A stretch of 36,748 nt of DNA from Betaproteobacteria bacterium (GCA_009779265.1 WREP01000025.1:1-36748), one strand, 5' to 3'. Shown: positions 29,176 to 36,718, numbered from the stretch's first letter. A program made the numbers and translations. Notes: a model not told the origin generated them from the letters alone.

Positions 29176-29199
29176 GGGCGAATGATTATTCGCCCCTAC
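29172..29199. repeat. Family A palindrome supplying a stop codon
   Basis: 28 bases, CGTAGGGGCGAATGATTATT then CGCCCCTAC. The TAG in its first arm ends the gene at 29175. An AGGAGG for the next gene follows immediately. Confidence 0.92.
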
Positions 29200-29213
29200 C
29201 CATAGGAGGAAAC

Positions 29214-30212
29214 ATGGCGTATCTGACTGGCACGGCAAACAGTTTGCAGGATTTGCAAAACGCCTTTTTCGCTGGCCTGCAATCGGCTGGCATGGGTTGG
29301 TCAGTGGATGTCGGCTCAGGGATGGCGAGCAAGGGGGCGATCAATCTATTTGCCGAGGTGGTCAATCTCGGCACGATGAACTTAAGCAACGTGCGAATTC
29401 AGAATCGTAACCTGATCCGATTCCGCGTGAACGACGCGCCGATTGCTCAAGCTGTCGGCGATATGACCGATACTCCCGTGGCGCAGTCAGGCCCAAATTA
29501 CGGTATCGAATTTCCCTGCTCCTGGCACCTGCACGTCAACACCGCGCCCGACGAGATGTATTTTTTCGTGGGCTACAACATTACGGATTGGCAGTGGTTC
29601 GCCTGCGGTTGCTCGTCGGCGCCAGGGATCACCGGGACGGGTGTCTGGGCCAGCGGCACCAAACCAGTGCTACCGACAGGAAACACGCTAAATCAAAGCA
29701 ACTCGGCCAACTTTATCAGCCAGAATTTTACGATTTCCAATACGGCCGGCGGGCAGCAATACAGATCGTCCGGCGGTCTATTTTGGACGACAACTTTTAC
29801 CAACGCTGGATTCAGCAACGTCGGGAACGGCAACAATGTGCAGGCCAGCGTTTTCCATTCCGGCATGCCTGTGGTCGATGCCAATCATCAGATCAATGGC
29901 TGGACGGATTACGTGGTCGGCATCTCGGCGGTGAGCACGCACGTGAGCAGTCAGCCAAACGCATGGAACGCCGAGAGCCTCCTGATCCCGATACGGGTTT
30001 TCGAGAACCGGCCGGAGTCGAAATGGTCGATTGTCGGTGAACTCCGCCACTGCCGGTATTTCCGCATCGACAACCATGCGCCGACCGAGTTGATTGCGCT
30101 CGGCACTGACCAGTGGCGTGTCTATCCGTGGTTCAGGAAGGATTTGACGAACCGCAACGGCGGGCAAAACATATTTCACACCGGTACATTCGGCTGTGCA
30201 TTAAGGGTATGA
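29214..30212 (+). CDS. Phage virion structural protein, second tail-region gene
   Basis: 332 residues, ATG 29214 after a strong AGGAGG. The start (MAYLTGTANSLQDLQNAFFA) and the body (SWHLHVNTAPDEMYFFVGYN, WQWFACGCSS, RYFRIDNHAPTELIALGTDQ and WRVYPWFRKD) match the companion structural protein that follows the previous gene in Mu-like siphophages. It is beta-rich, with Asn/Gly/Ser-rich loops in the middle that suggest an exposed surface. It is visibly less GC-rich than its neighbours. Exact role unknown. Confidence 0.72.
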   Translation: MAYLTGTANSLQDLQNAFFAGLQSAGMGWSVDVGSGMASKGAINLFAEVVNLGTMNLSNVRIQNRNLIRFRVNDAPIAQAVGDMTDTPVAQSGPNYGIEFPCSWHLHVNTAPDEMYFFVGYNITDWQWFACGCSSAPGITGTGVWASGTKPVLPTGNTLNQSNSANFISQNFTISNTAGGQQYRSSGGLFWTTTFTNAGFSNVGNGNNVQASVFHSGMPVVDANHQINGWTDYVVGISAVSTHVSSQPNAWNAESLLIPIRVFENRPESKWSIVGELRHCRYFRIDNHAPTELIALGTDQWRVYPWFRKDLTNRNGGQNIFHTGTFGCALRV

Positions 30213-30213
30213 C

Positions 30214-32016
30214 GTGGCGACCCTGACCGGCTGGCTGCCCGATCCGTCGATATTCATCAGCGTTCAACCCGCCCATTTCAGTGACGATCTCGACCGCTTT
30301 GCCGGAACGGTTGGCTTCCCTTTCTTTTCATCCACGTCGCCGGCCAGCCAGAATGACTGGACTGACGCGACGCCCTCCATCGGCGGCCAGGGTTTCGACT
30401 ATCTCTGGCAATCCGGGCCGGGGCTTTTCTCGGTGCTGGCGCGTAATCTGCCAGTCGCCGCCAATGGCCGGCCTGTCGGCGGTCATGTGGCGCTCTCCTA
30501 CTTCGACGACTACTACAACCGCATCCACCTCGGCCCGGCGTCGGTGGATGTCGGCAATGTGGTGTCCACCGTTACCCGCCAGTTCTACATCTGGAACGCG
30601 AATCTCGTACCGCGGACGCTGATCGCCGTCGACAACATTCCCAGCGGCGTGCTGCTGGCGCCGGTCGATGGCTCGCCGCTGCCATCGATCTATGCCGCGT
30701 TGCAGGAGCGCGAGTGGGGGTTGACTGTTTTATCGAGCGGTTCGAGCCGCATCGACAGCAACATCGTTTTCGATTTCGCCGAGAGCAACGATCCTATCCT
30801 GCGCCTGGTCGGCCAGCGGGTGATCGCCTGGGCCTGGCCGCCGGACTGGTCGGAGGGGATCAGCGAGCGGCTGGAATGGCTGACCGATGTGCTGGTTTCC
30901 CGTTCCGGCGCCGAGCAGCGTCGGGCGCTGCGCATCGCGCCACGGCGTAGTTTCGAGGCGCGGTTTGTAGTCGAGGCCGGCAGTTTCCAGAACCTCGGCC
31001 TCATGCTCGCCGCCTGGGGCGCGAATGACTGGGCGCTGCCAATCTGGCCGGATGGCCAGTTGCTGGCCGCCAATTTAGCCGCCGAGGCCACAGCCATCCC
31101 CTGCGCCACCGCTTACCGGGATTTTCAGCGCGGCGGCATGGCGCTTCTGATTCCCGGCGACATCGATAGCGCCGGGCCGCTGACGGCAGAGGCGGTGGAG
31201 GTCGAGGCGGTGAGCGCCAACCAGATCACGCTGGTGCGACCGACGCAAAACCACTGGCCGGCCGGATCGCGCCTCTATCCGGCGCGCGCCGCGCGCTTGG
31301 CGGAAACGCCGACGCTGGCGCGCAAAACCGACCGCACCGCGACGTTTTCGGCGCGCTTCGAGGTGCTTGATGCCTGCGACTGGCCGGAAACTTCACCCGC
31401 TGACAGCTACCGTGGTCGCCCGGCGTTTTTCGAGCGGCCCAACGAGGTTGAGGATTTGTCCGATTCGGTGGCGCGTATCTTGTCGGAACTGGATAATCAA
31501 TTCGGCAAGCGCAGCCGCACCGATGTGGCCGGGGTTGGCTTCGTTACCCAGTCGCACCGCTGGTTCCTGCATGGGCCGGCGGCACGGGATGGGTTCCGGC
31601 GGCTGGCCTATTTCCTGCGCGGCCGGCAGCGCTCGCTATGGCTGCCGGCCTGGGCCGAGAGTCTGACTCTGGATGCCCCCGCATCCGGCTCGGTGCTGCG
31701 GGTGAAGCGCTGCGGTTATGGCCGCTTCGGCGTCGGCCGGCTCGGCCTGACCGACATCGCCATTGAGTTGAACAACGGCTTACGCCTGCTGCGCCGCATC
31801 ACAGCCGCCAGCGAGGATATTGAACTCGACCAGGATGTGCTGGCCATCGAGCCGCCGCTACAGACGGCGATCCTGCCGGCGGAGGTGGCGCGCCTCCACT
31901 TTTTACGCGCCATGCGCGCCGATGCCGACGAGGTGACCATCCGCCATCACGCCGACCTGGACGGCCTGGCTGAAGCTGAAATTGTGTTTCGAGGGGTACG
32001 CGATGACGTTCTCTGA
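30214..32016 (+). CDS. Phage tail protein, probable tail-tip component
   Basis: 600 residues from GTG 30214, one base after the previous stop. Recognisable parts are DYLWQSGPGLFSVLARNLPV, WSEGISERLEWLTDVLVSRS (resembling the start of distal-tail-type domains), RRALRIAPRRSFEARFVVEA, FYLRGRQRSLWLPAWAE-like sequence and LDQDVLAIEPPLQTAILPAE. It precedes the DUF2163 hub gene, where the distal tail/large tip protein is found in gene transfer agents and Mu-like siphophages. Assignment to the tail tip is by position and pattern. Confidence 0.72.
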   Translation: MATLTGWLPDPSIFISVQPAHFSDDLDRFAGTVGFPFFSSTSPASQNDWTDATPSIGGQGFDYLWQSGPGLFSVLARNLPVAANGRPVGGHVALSYFDDYYNRIHLGPASVDVGNVVSTVTRQFYIWNANLVPRTLIAVDNIPSGVLLAPVDGSPLPSIYAALQEREWGLTVLSSGSSRIDSNIVFDFAESNDPILRLVGQRVIAWAWPPDWSEGISERLEWLTDVLVSRSGAEQRRALRIAPRRSFEARFVVEAGSFQNLGLMLAAWGANDWALPIWPDGQLLAANLAAEATAIPCATAYRDFQRGGMALLIPGDIDSAGPLTAEAVEVEAVSANQITLVRPTQNHWPAGSRLYPARAARLAETPTLARKTDRTATFSARFEVLDACDWPETSPADSYRGRPAFFERPNEVEDLSDSVARILSELDNQFGKRSRTDVAGVGFVTQSHRWFLHGPAARDGFRRLAYFLRGRQRSLWLPAWAESLTLDAPASGSVLRVKRCGYGRFGVGRLGLTDIAIELNNGLRLLRRITAASEDIELDQDVLAIEPPLQTAILPAEVARLHFLRAMRADADEVTIRHHADLDGLAEAEIVFRGVRDDVL

Positions 32017-32821
32017 CCAGGAATATTCCCTCGCCGAAGGCCGCCCGGCCAGGCTTTACCTGTTCGAGCGCGGCCCCGCCGCCTGGGCCTATACCAGCGC
32101 CGACCGCGACATCCGTTTTCAAACCTGCGATTACCGCGCCGTGCCGATTTCCGACGATGGCATCCGCCAGACCGGCGAAACCTCCGCCGACGCGCTGACG
32201 CTAACGGGACCGGACGATCTGGAGGTGGTCGGCATGTTCGTCGGCCATCCGCCGAGCGACGAAATCTGGCTGACCATCCGGGATTTTCACCATGGCCTCG
32301 CCGATGCCGCGGATAACGCCCTGATCGTCTGGATCGGCACCGTTCAGGCGGTGCGCTGGACCGCCCCCGGCCAAACGGAAATCGTCTGCAACTCGCTCGC
32401 CGCCAGCATGGGCCGCAATGCGCTGCGCCTCGCCTACGAGCGTAACTGCCCGCACACCATTTACGACATGGCCTGCCGGGTTTCCCGCGCCCTGCACCAG
32501 ATTCAGACGACGATCACGGCGCTGGATGGCGCCACCGTCACCGTCGCCGGGCTGCCCAGCAGTAACTACGCCGGTGGCTATATCGAGTGGGCGACGCCTG
32601 CCGGCGTGGTCGAGCGCCGCGCCATCGAGGCACAGGCTGGGCTGAAACTGACGCTGCTTTCCGGCACCGCCGGCATCCGGGCCGGGCAAACGATTTCCGC
32701 TTTTCCCGGTTGCGATCAGACGCGGGCGATGTGCGCGACGGTCTACAACAACCTCGACAACTATGGCGGATTCCCGCACATGCCGGGGATTTCGCCGTTC
32801 GAGAACAACCCGTTTTTCTAA
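32003..32821 (+). CDS. DUF2163 / BR0599-family baseplate hub protein
   Basis: 272 residues. ATG 32003, with GAGGGG upstream, overlaps the previous gene by 14 bases. YLFERGPAAWAYTSADRDIR, then YRAVPISDDGIRQTGETSAD, IWIGTVQAVRWTAPGQTEIV, CPHTIYDMACRVSR and FPHMPGISPFENNPFF match the hub family that occupies the tail tip in gene transfer agents and Mu-like siphophages. Cysteines in NCPHTIYDMAC and GCDQTRAMCA are the family's typical cysteine positions. It probably sits between the tube end and the peptidase/tip proteins. Confidence 0.88.
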   Translation: MTFSDQEYSLAEGRPARLYLFERGPAAWAYTSADRDIRFQTCDYRAVPISDDGIRQTGETSADALTLTGPDDLEVVGMFVGHPPSDEIWLTIRDFHHGLADAADNALIVWIGTVQAVRWTAPGQTEIVCNSLAASMGRNALRLAYERNCPHTIYDMACRVSRALHQIQTTITALDGATVTVAGLPSSNYAGGYIEWATPAGVVERRAIEAQAGLKLTLLSGTAGIRAGQTISAFPGCDQTRAMCATVYNNLDNYGGFPHMPGISPFENNPFF

Positions 32822-32833
32822 AAGGCGAGACCT

Positions 32834-33058
32834 ATGTTTCAACTTTTCATATTGATCGTCTCCCTGGTCATTTCGGTACTGACCGCGCCCAAGCCGAAGA
32901 ACGCCAAGCCAGCGGCCTTTTCCGACATCGACCTGCCGCAGACCGCCGAGGGTTCGGCGCAAATCTGGATATTCGGCGACGTCTGGGTCAGCGACTGGAT
33001 GGTGCTGGGTGCCGGCAACTGGCGGATATCGGCGATCAAGACGAAATCCGGCAAATGA
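32834..33058 (+). CDS. Small tail-tip protein with N-terminal hydrophobic segment
   Basis: 74 residues. An N-terminal hydrophobic helix (FQLFILIVSLVISVLTAP) is followed by AKPAAFSDIDLPQTAEGSAQ, IWIFGDVWVSDWMVLG and NWRISAIKTK. This short protein is standard between the DUF2163 hub and the large tip protein in this phage type, and resembles the start of tip proteins of larger tails. The stop overlaps the next ATG. Confidence 0.78.
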   Translation: MFQLFILIVSLVISVLTAPKPKNAKPAAFSDIDLPQTAEGSAQIWIFGDVWVSDWMVLGAGNWRISAIKTKSGK

Positions 33059-33309
33059 GCCGGCAAATGATGATTACCGCTGCCGATCTCGCCGCCGTGC
33101 CGTTCGCCGGCAAGCAAGGCTATTGCATGGCCGGCTGCCGCCAGTGGGCGGCGCGGCATGGGTTCGATTGGGCGGATTTCGTGCGCGATGGCATTCCGGC
33201 GGAAGCCCTGATCGCCACTGGCGACGCGCTGGCGATTGCCGTGGTGGAATGGAAATCTGGTTTAACCCCCTCGCCCCGCTTGCGGGGAGAGGGTTGGGGT
33301 GAGGGGTAA
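33055..33309 (+). CDS. Small conserved tail-assembly protein
   Basis: 84 residues from ATG 33055 (ATGA overlap). ITAADLAAVPFAGKQGYCMA, GCRQWAARHGFDWADFVRDG and IPAEALIATGDALAIAVVEW match a small conserved protein found at this position in Mu-like siphophages. Function unknown. The last 15 codons (LTPSPRLRGEGWGEG) come from a family B repeat that runs to the stop, so the native C-terminus has been replaced or extended. Confidence 0.75.
   Translation: MSRQMMITAADLAAVPFAGKQGYCMAGCRQWAARHGFDWADFVRDGIPAEALIATGDALAIAVVEWKSGLTPSPRLRGEGWGEG
33265..33306. repeat. Family B repeat forming a gene end and the next ribosome site
   Basis: CCCCCTCGCCCCGCTTGCGG then GGAGAGGGTTGGGGTGAGGGG. It encodes the tail SPRLRGEGWGEG. 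Its final GAGGGG sits seven bases before the ATG at 33313, so it doubles as that gene's ribosome binding site. Confidence 0.88.
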
Positions 33310-33312
33310 AGC

Positions 33313-35511
33313 ATGGGCAGCGGTAAAAAGGTCACCATCGGCTACTGGTATTCGATGGGCCTGCATATGGGCCTCGGGCGCGGGCCGCTCGACGAGATCA
33401 GGGAGATCGTGGTCGGCGACAAAACGGCCTGGACTGGCAGCGCCAGCGGCAATGCCGAGTTCCAAATCAACCAGCCCAACCTCTTCGGCGGCGAGAAAAA
33501 GGAAGGCGGCATCGTCGGCCCGCTCAAGGTTTTGATGGGCGATGTCGATCAGCCGGTGTTCCCGCGTCTGGCGGCCATGCTGGGTGGCTTGGTGCCGGCC
33601 TTCCGCGGCGTCGCCAGCGTGTTTTTCGATGGCCGCATTTCGGCCATGACGCCCTACCCGAAGCCATGGAAATTCCGCGTGCGGCGCACCAACGCCGGTT
33701 GGGAGAACGGCGCCTGGTACCCGGAGCGGGCAGCCATCTGGCTCGCCGGCAACCAGATCAAGGCCATGAATCCGGCCCATATCCTGATGCAGCTCTACAC
33801 CGATACGAAGAACGGGCGCGGCCTGCCGCCGGCGCGGATCGACGACGCGAGCTTCCGCGCGGCGGCGGACAAGCTTTACGCCGAGGGCTTCGGCATGTGC
33901 CTGAAATTCAACGCCCAGGATTCGATCGTCAATTTCGCCCAGAGCGTGATCGACCACATCGGCGGCTCGATGTTCGTCGACCGGCGCACCGGCAAGCTGA
34001 AGCTGCGGCTGGTGCGCGACGATTACGACCCGGCCACGCTGCCGATCTTCGATGCCGATTCCGGCCTCTTGGCGGTGGAGGAATTCGAGAGCGCGGCCAT
34101 TTTCGACGGCCCGAGCGAGGTCGTGGTCAAGTTTATTTCGCCGCTGGCGCGCGGCGAAATGCGCTCGGTGCGCCAACGCAACGCGGCGGCCATCACCACG
34201 GCCGGCGGCGCGGTGGTGTCGCTGACGCGCGAATATCCCGGCCTGCCAACCGCCGATCTGGCTGCTCGCGTGGCCCTGCGCGATTTGAAATCCATGGGCG
34301 GCAATCTCAAGAAGTTCACGGTCAAGTTGAATCGGCGCGGCGCCTTGATCGCCCCCGGCGACGTGTTCCGCATCGCCGCGCCGGAAGTCGGCGTCAATAA
34401 CATGGTAGTGCGCGCTGGGCGCTGCGAATATGGCGAGGGCACGGACGGCACGGTAACCATCATCGCTGTCGAGGATGTTTTCGGCCTGCCGACGACAAGC
34501 TGGCTGGGACAAGACCCCGGCGGCTTCGTCCGCCCCGATCTGATGCCGCAGCCGGTGCCGGCGCAGCGCGCCGTCGAGGCCGGCTACCGCGATCTGCTGC
34601 TGCGCATCGGCGACGCTAACGCGCGCGGCCTGGCCGATTCGGCGGCTTTCGTGGCGATGCTGGCGACCTCGCCAAGCGGTCTGGCGCTTGGTTTCGACGT
34701 GGCCGTATCGGTGGGGGCGGGCGGGTTTTCCGTCGGCAATGCGGATATGGGGACATTCTGCCCGGCGGCCGCGCTGGCGGCATCGGTTGATCGGTCGGCG
34801 ACGGTGTTGCCCATGGTGGATGCTTCCATGCTGGACGGTGTCGAGATCGGCAGCGCCGCCTGGCTGGAGGATGAACTGGTGCGTATCGACGCCATCAATA
34901 CCGTGGCCAACACCATCACCGTCGGGCGCGGCTGCGGCGACACCATTCCCGCCGCACACCCGGCGGGCGCCCTACTGTGGTGCTACGGTTCGGCGCAGGA
35001 TTACGGCTTCGACGAGCGCGAATACGTCCAGGGCATGACGGCGCAGGTTCGCGCCCTGACCCGCACCGGCTCCGGCACCCTGGCGCTGGCCAGCGCGCCG
35101 ACCTCAACCATTGCCCTTGCCGGCCGGGCGGCGAGGCCCTATCCACCGGCCAATGTCCGCCTCAACAACCTCCGCTGGCCGGCCAGCATCAGCGGCGCCC
35201 TGACCATCGCCTGGTCGCACCGCGACCGCCTGACCCAGGCCGATCTGCTGGTCGATTGGCTGGCCGGCAACACCGGCCCGGAAACGGGCGTCACTTATAA
35301 CCTCTACCTCTACGGCGGCGCGACGCCGGGAAACATGACGCTGCGTAAAACCGAAACCGGCTTCACCGGAACCAGCTACACCTGGACGGACGAAGACGCC
35401 GACCCCGCTACCGCCGGCAATCAGCTATGGCCGGCCGTGCGCGTGGTGCTGGAAACGGAACGCGGCGGGTTGAAGAGCGTGCAGCGGTTCGATTGGAGCG
35501 TGACGAGATGA
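33313..35511 (+). CDS. Large tail-tip / host-specificity protein
   Basis: 732 residues. GYWYSMGLHMGLGRGPLDEI, then GPLKVLMGDVDQPVFPRLAA and FRGVASVFFDGRISAMTPYP, PWKFRVRR define the tip-protein family of gene transfer agents and Mu-like siphophages. Then comes a central hub part (MCLKFNAQDSIVNFAQSVID, HIGGSMFVDRRTGKLKLRLV) and a C-terminal part from about 610 with Fn3-like strands (PPANVRLNNLRWPASISGAL, TYNLYLYGGATPG). It probably contacts the host surface. It is the longest complete gene in the window and carries no embedded repeat. Confidence 0.85.
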   Translation: MGSGKKVTIGYWYSMGLHMGLGRGPLDEIREIVVGDKTAWTGSASGNAEFQINQPNLFGGEKKEGGIVGPLKVLMGDVDQPVFPRLAAMLGGLVPAFRGVASVFFDGRISAMTPYPKPWKFRVRRTNAGWENGAWYPERAAIWLAGNQIKAMNPAHILMQLYTDTKNGRGLPPARIDDASFRAAADKLYAEGFGMCLKFNAQDSIVNFAQSVIDHIGGSMFVDRRTGKLKLRLVRDDYDPATLPIFDADSGLLAVEEFESAAIFDGPSEVVVKFISPLARGEMRSVRQRNAAAITTAGGAVVSLTREYPGLPTADLAARVALRDLKSMGGNLKKFTVKLNRRGALIAPGDVFRIAAPEVGVNNMVVRAGRCEYGEGTDGTVTIIAVEDVFGLPTTSWLGQDPGGFVRPDLMPQPVPAQRAVEAGYRDLLLRIGDANARGLADSAAFVAMLATSPSGLALGFDVAVSVGAGGFSVGNADMGTFCPAAALAASVDRSATVLPMVDASMLDGVEIGSAAWLEDELVRIDAINTVANTITVGRGCGDTIPAAHPAGALLWCYGSAQDYGFDEREYVQGMTAQVRALTRTGSGTLALASAPTSTIALAGRAARPYPPANVRLNNLRWPASISGALTIAWSHRDRLTQADLLVDWLAGNTGPETGVTYNLYLYGGATPGNMTLRKTETGFTGTSYTWTDEDADPATAGNQLWPAVRVVLETERGGLKSVQRFDWSVTR

Positions 35512-36068
35512 GCTTTACCGTCGAAGTCGATAGCGGAAAGGTAGGCCACTGGCTGGATGAAATCCTCGCAGTCATGACCAACGCGACGCCGATGATGCGA
35601 GCCATCGCCAGCGATCTGGAGTACGAAACCGAGCAGAATTTTCAGTCCCAGGGCCGCCCGCGCTGGCTGCCGTTACATGCCTCAACCGAAGCGGCGCGGC
35701 TGAAGAAAGGCAAAGGCCGCTCTGTCCTGATGATCCTGCAAGATAGCGGTATCCTGGCCGCAAGCCTGTCCACCGACTACGGCCCGGACTTCGTACAGAT
35801 CGGCAGCAACGTACCCTATGCCGCGATCCACCAGTTCGGCGGCACCACCCGCCCCCATGTGATCCGACCGAAAGACAAGAAGGCGCTAGCCTTTGGCTCG
35901 AAGGGCAAAGAGACAGTCGTCAAGCAGGTCAACCACCCCGGCTCGAAAATCCCAGCCCGCCCATTCATGCTCTTCACCGGCCCGCCTGAAGCGGTAAAAC
36001 TCCAACCGGAAGCTGAGCGGACGATCCTCGACACAATCAGCAGGATGCTCAACCGGCGGGCGCCATGA
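35508..36068 (+). CDS. gpG-like virion morphogenesis protein, second (full) copy
   Basis: 186 residues from ATG 35508 (ATGA overlap with the tip gene). It has the same family markers as the copy at 23872: MSFTVEVDSGKVGHWLDEIL, QDSGILAASLSTDYGPDFVQ, IGSNVPYAAIHQFGG, and LQPEAERTILDTISRML. It keeps the RPHVIRPKDKKALAFG and VNHPGSKIPARPFMLF segments typical of full-length gpG. It is the last phage gene before the right end. Two gpG paralogues in one phage of this size are unusual; one may be degenerate or specialised. Confidence 0.88.
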   Translation: MSFTVEVDSGKVGHWLDEILAVMTNATPMMRAIASDLEYETEQNFQSQGRPRWLPLHASTEAARLKKGKGRSVLMILQDSGILAASLSTDYGPDFVQIGSNVPYAAIHQFGGTTRPHVIRPKDKKALAFGSKGKETVVKQVNHPGSKIPARPFMLFTGPPEAVKLQPEAERTILDTISRMLNRRAP

Positions 36069-36104
36069 TCGCCTTGCAATGGCTGCAATAAAATTGCAAA
36101 ACAT

Positions 36105-36183
36105 GTCCCGATAAATCCCGGAAAATTCCGGTATATCCCCGAATTATCTCAACTCCGCCGCCCATTTATCTCACTCGTTCACA
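36105..36183. mobile_element. Prophage right end with periodic transposase-site motifs
   Basis: The last phage bases end in GTTCACA (read inward from the host: TGTGAAC), the TG..CA terminus of Mu-type elements. Inside it are ATAAATCCCG (36111), TATATCCCCG (36132), ATTATCTCAACTC (36143) and TTTATCTCACTC (36165). Outer pairs are spaced about 21-22 bases, consistent with repeated binding sites for the transposase end-binding domain. The host side begins at 36184. Confidence 0.7.
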
Positions 36184-36257
36184 GGTATGCCGCAATCGAA
36201 TGCGGCCCGATCATGCTTGGCATCCAGTGCCGCGATCAGCACCGGCGCGTGGGTCAT
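36171..36257 (-). pseudogene. TacT-like GNAT toxin, truncated by the prophage
   Basis: ATG 36257 overlaps the antitoxin stop (ATGA). The product starts MTHAPVLIAALDAKHDRAAF and DCGIP, matching the first residues of TacT-type acetyltransferase toxins (the HDxxxFDCG motif). Two codons after CGIP the reading runs into phage DNA (VNE, stop). All acetyl-CoA-binding and catalytic parts are lost here; the remainder should lie beyond the other prophage end. Toxins of this family acetylate aminoacyl-tRNA. Confidence 0.78.
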
Positions 36258-36532
36258 TCGGCGCGCGCCAATTTGTCGTGGCGAGCCATCGCCCGCTTGA
36301 GAGCGGGGCCGGGCTTGGGCGGCGAGAGCAGTACTTCGGCAAAAAGCTGCTGATCGGCAAGCGACAAACGGATGATTTCGGCCTGCTCGATGGCGCGTTG
36401 TGCCGCATCCTGAACGGCGGTAACGACGAAATCGGTCAGGGTGCGGCCTTGAATCTCGGCGGCGCGCTTGAGCATTTTCTGTAATTCCGGGCTGATTCGG
36501 GCTTCGAGCCTGGCGGTGGAAACGGCTGGCAT
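36254..36532 (-). CDS. TacA-like DUF1778 antitoxin (host)
   Basis: 92 residues from ATG 36532 with GGAGG upstream. VSTARLEARISPELQKMLKR, then AAEIQGRTLTDFVVTAVQDA is a ribbon-helix-helix of the DUF1778 type. The C-terminal part (EVLLSPPKPGPALKRAMARH) is the toxin-neutralising tail. In intact systems it represses its own promoter and blocks the GNAT toxin encoded immediately downstream. Here the toxin is cut off by the prophage, so the antitoxin is expected to be an orphan. Confidence 0.85.
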   Translation of the reverse strand: MPAVSTARLEARISPELQKMLKRAAEIQGRTLTDFVVTAVQDAAQRAIEQAEIIRLSLADQQLFAEVLLSPPKPGPALKRAMARHDKLARAE

Positions 36533-36626
36533 GGTGGCATCCTCCTGCCGCAAATTGCCGGAAAATTCCAGAGCGCAGGGGGGCGACAAGAATACGTCGT
36601 CGACGAAAAGAGCGCCCACAAGCCGT

Positions 36627-36664
36627 AATGCCGTTCAGTTAGCGCTGAGCGGCATTTTCATTTT
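36627..36664 (+). terminator. Rho-independent terminator (host)
   Basis: AATGCCGTTCAG and CTGAGCGGCATT form a 12-bp stem (one G-U pair) around TTAGCG. It is followed by TTCATTTTCTTT on the plus strand. It lies upstream of the antitoxin and would stop rightward transcription leaving the prophage or arriving from the left. Confidence 0.65.
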
Positions 36665-36718
36665 CTTTAATCGCTTTCTTTAAGTGGTTGTAAACCCTAG
36701 AGAAAGCTGTTAACTTTT

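Larger units (their letters stand above)
1..36183. mobile_element. Mu-like transposable prophage (left end outside window)
   Basis: A near-complete set of Mu-type genes fills this stretch: DDE transposase and AAA ATPase, Gam, GemA, Mor, gp27/gp28 terminase, DUF935 portal, MuF protein, gpG, protease/scaffold, capsid, gp36, gp37, tail tube, tape measure and tip proteins, plus a lysis cassette. The right boundary is placed at 36183, where a terminal ACA meets an interrupted host toxin gene. Repeated ATCTC/ATCCC motifs lie just inside it, as expected for transposase end-binding sites. The tape measure runs off base 1, so the left end and the target-site duplication are not visible. No tail sheath is seen, so a siphovirus tail is inferred. 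Confidence 0.9.

Noticed and set aside
1608..29199. CRISPR array
   Set aside because: The repeats are far apart, palindromic and inside genes, with no regular spacers and no cas genes.
28261..29238. A 325-residue minus-strand open frame under the first tail gene
   Set aside because: The plus strand encodes a protein with known virion landmarks and a fitting start after the shared operator.
33262..34959. A 565-residue minus-strand open frame under the tail-tip gene
   Set aside because: Shadow of the large tip protein; no recognisable protein features.
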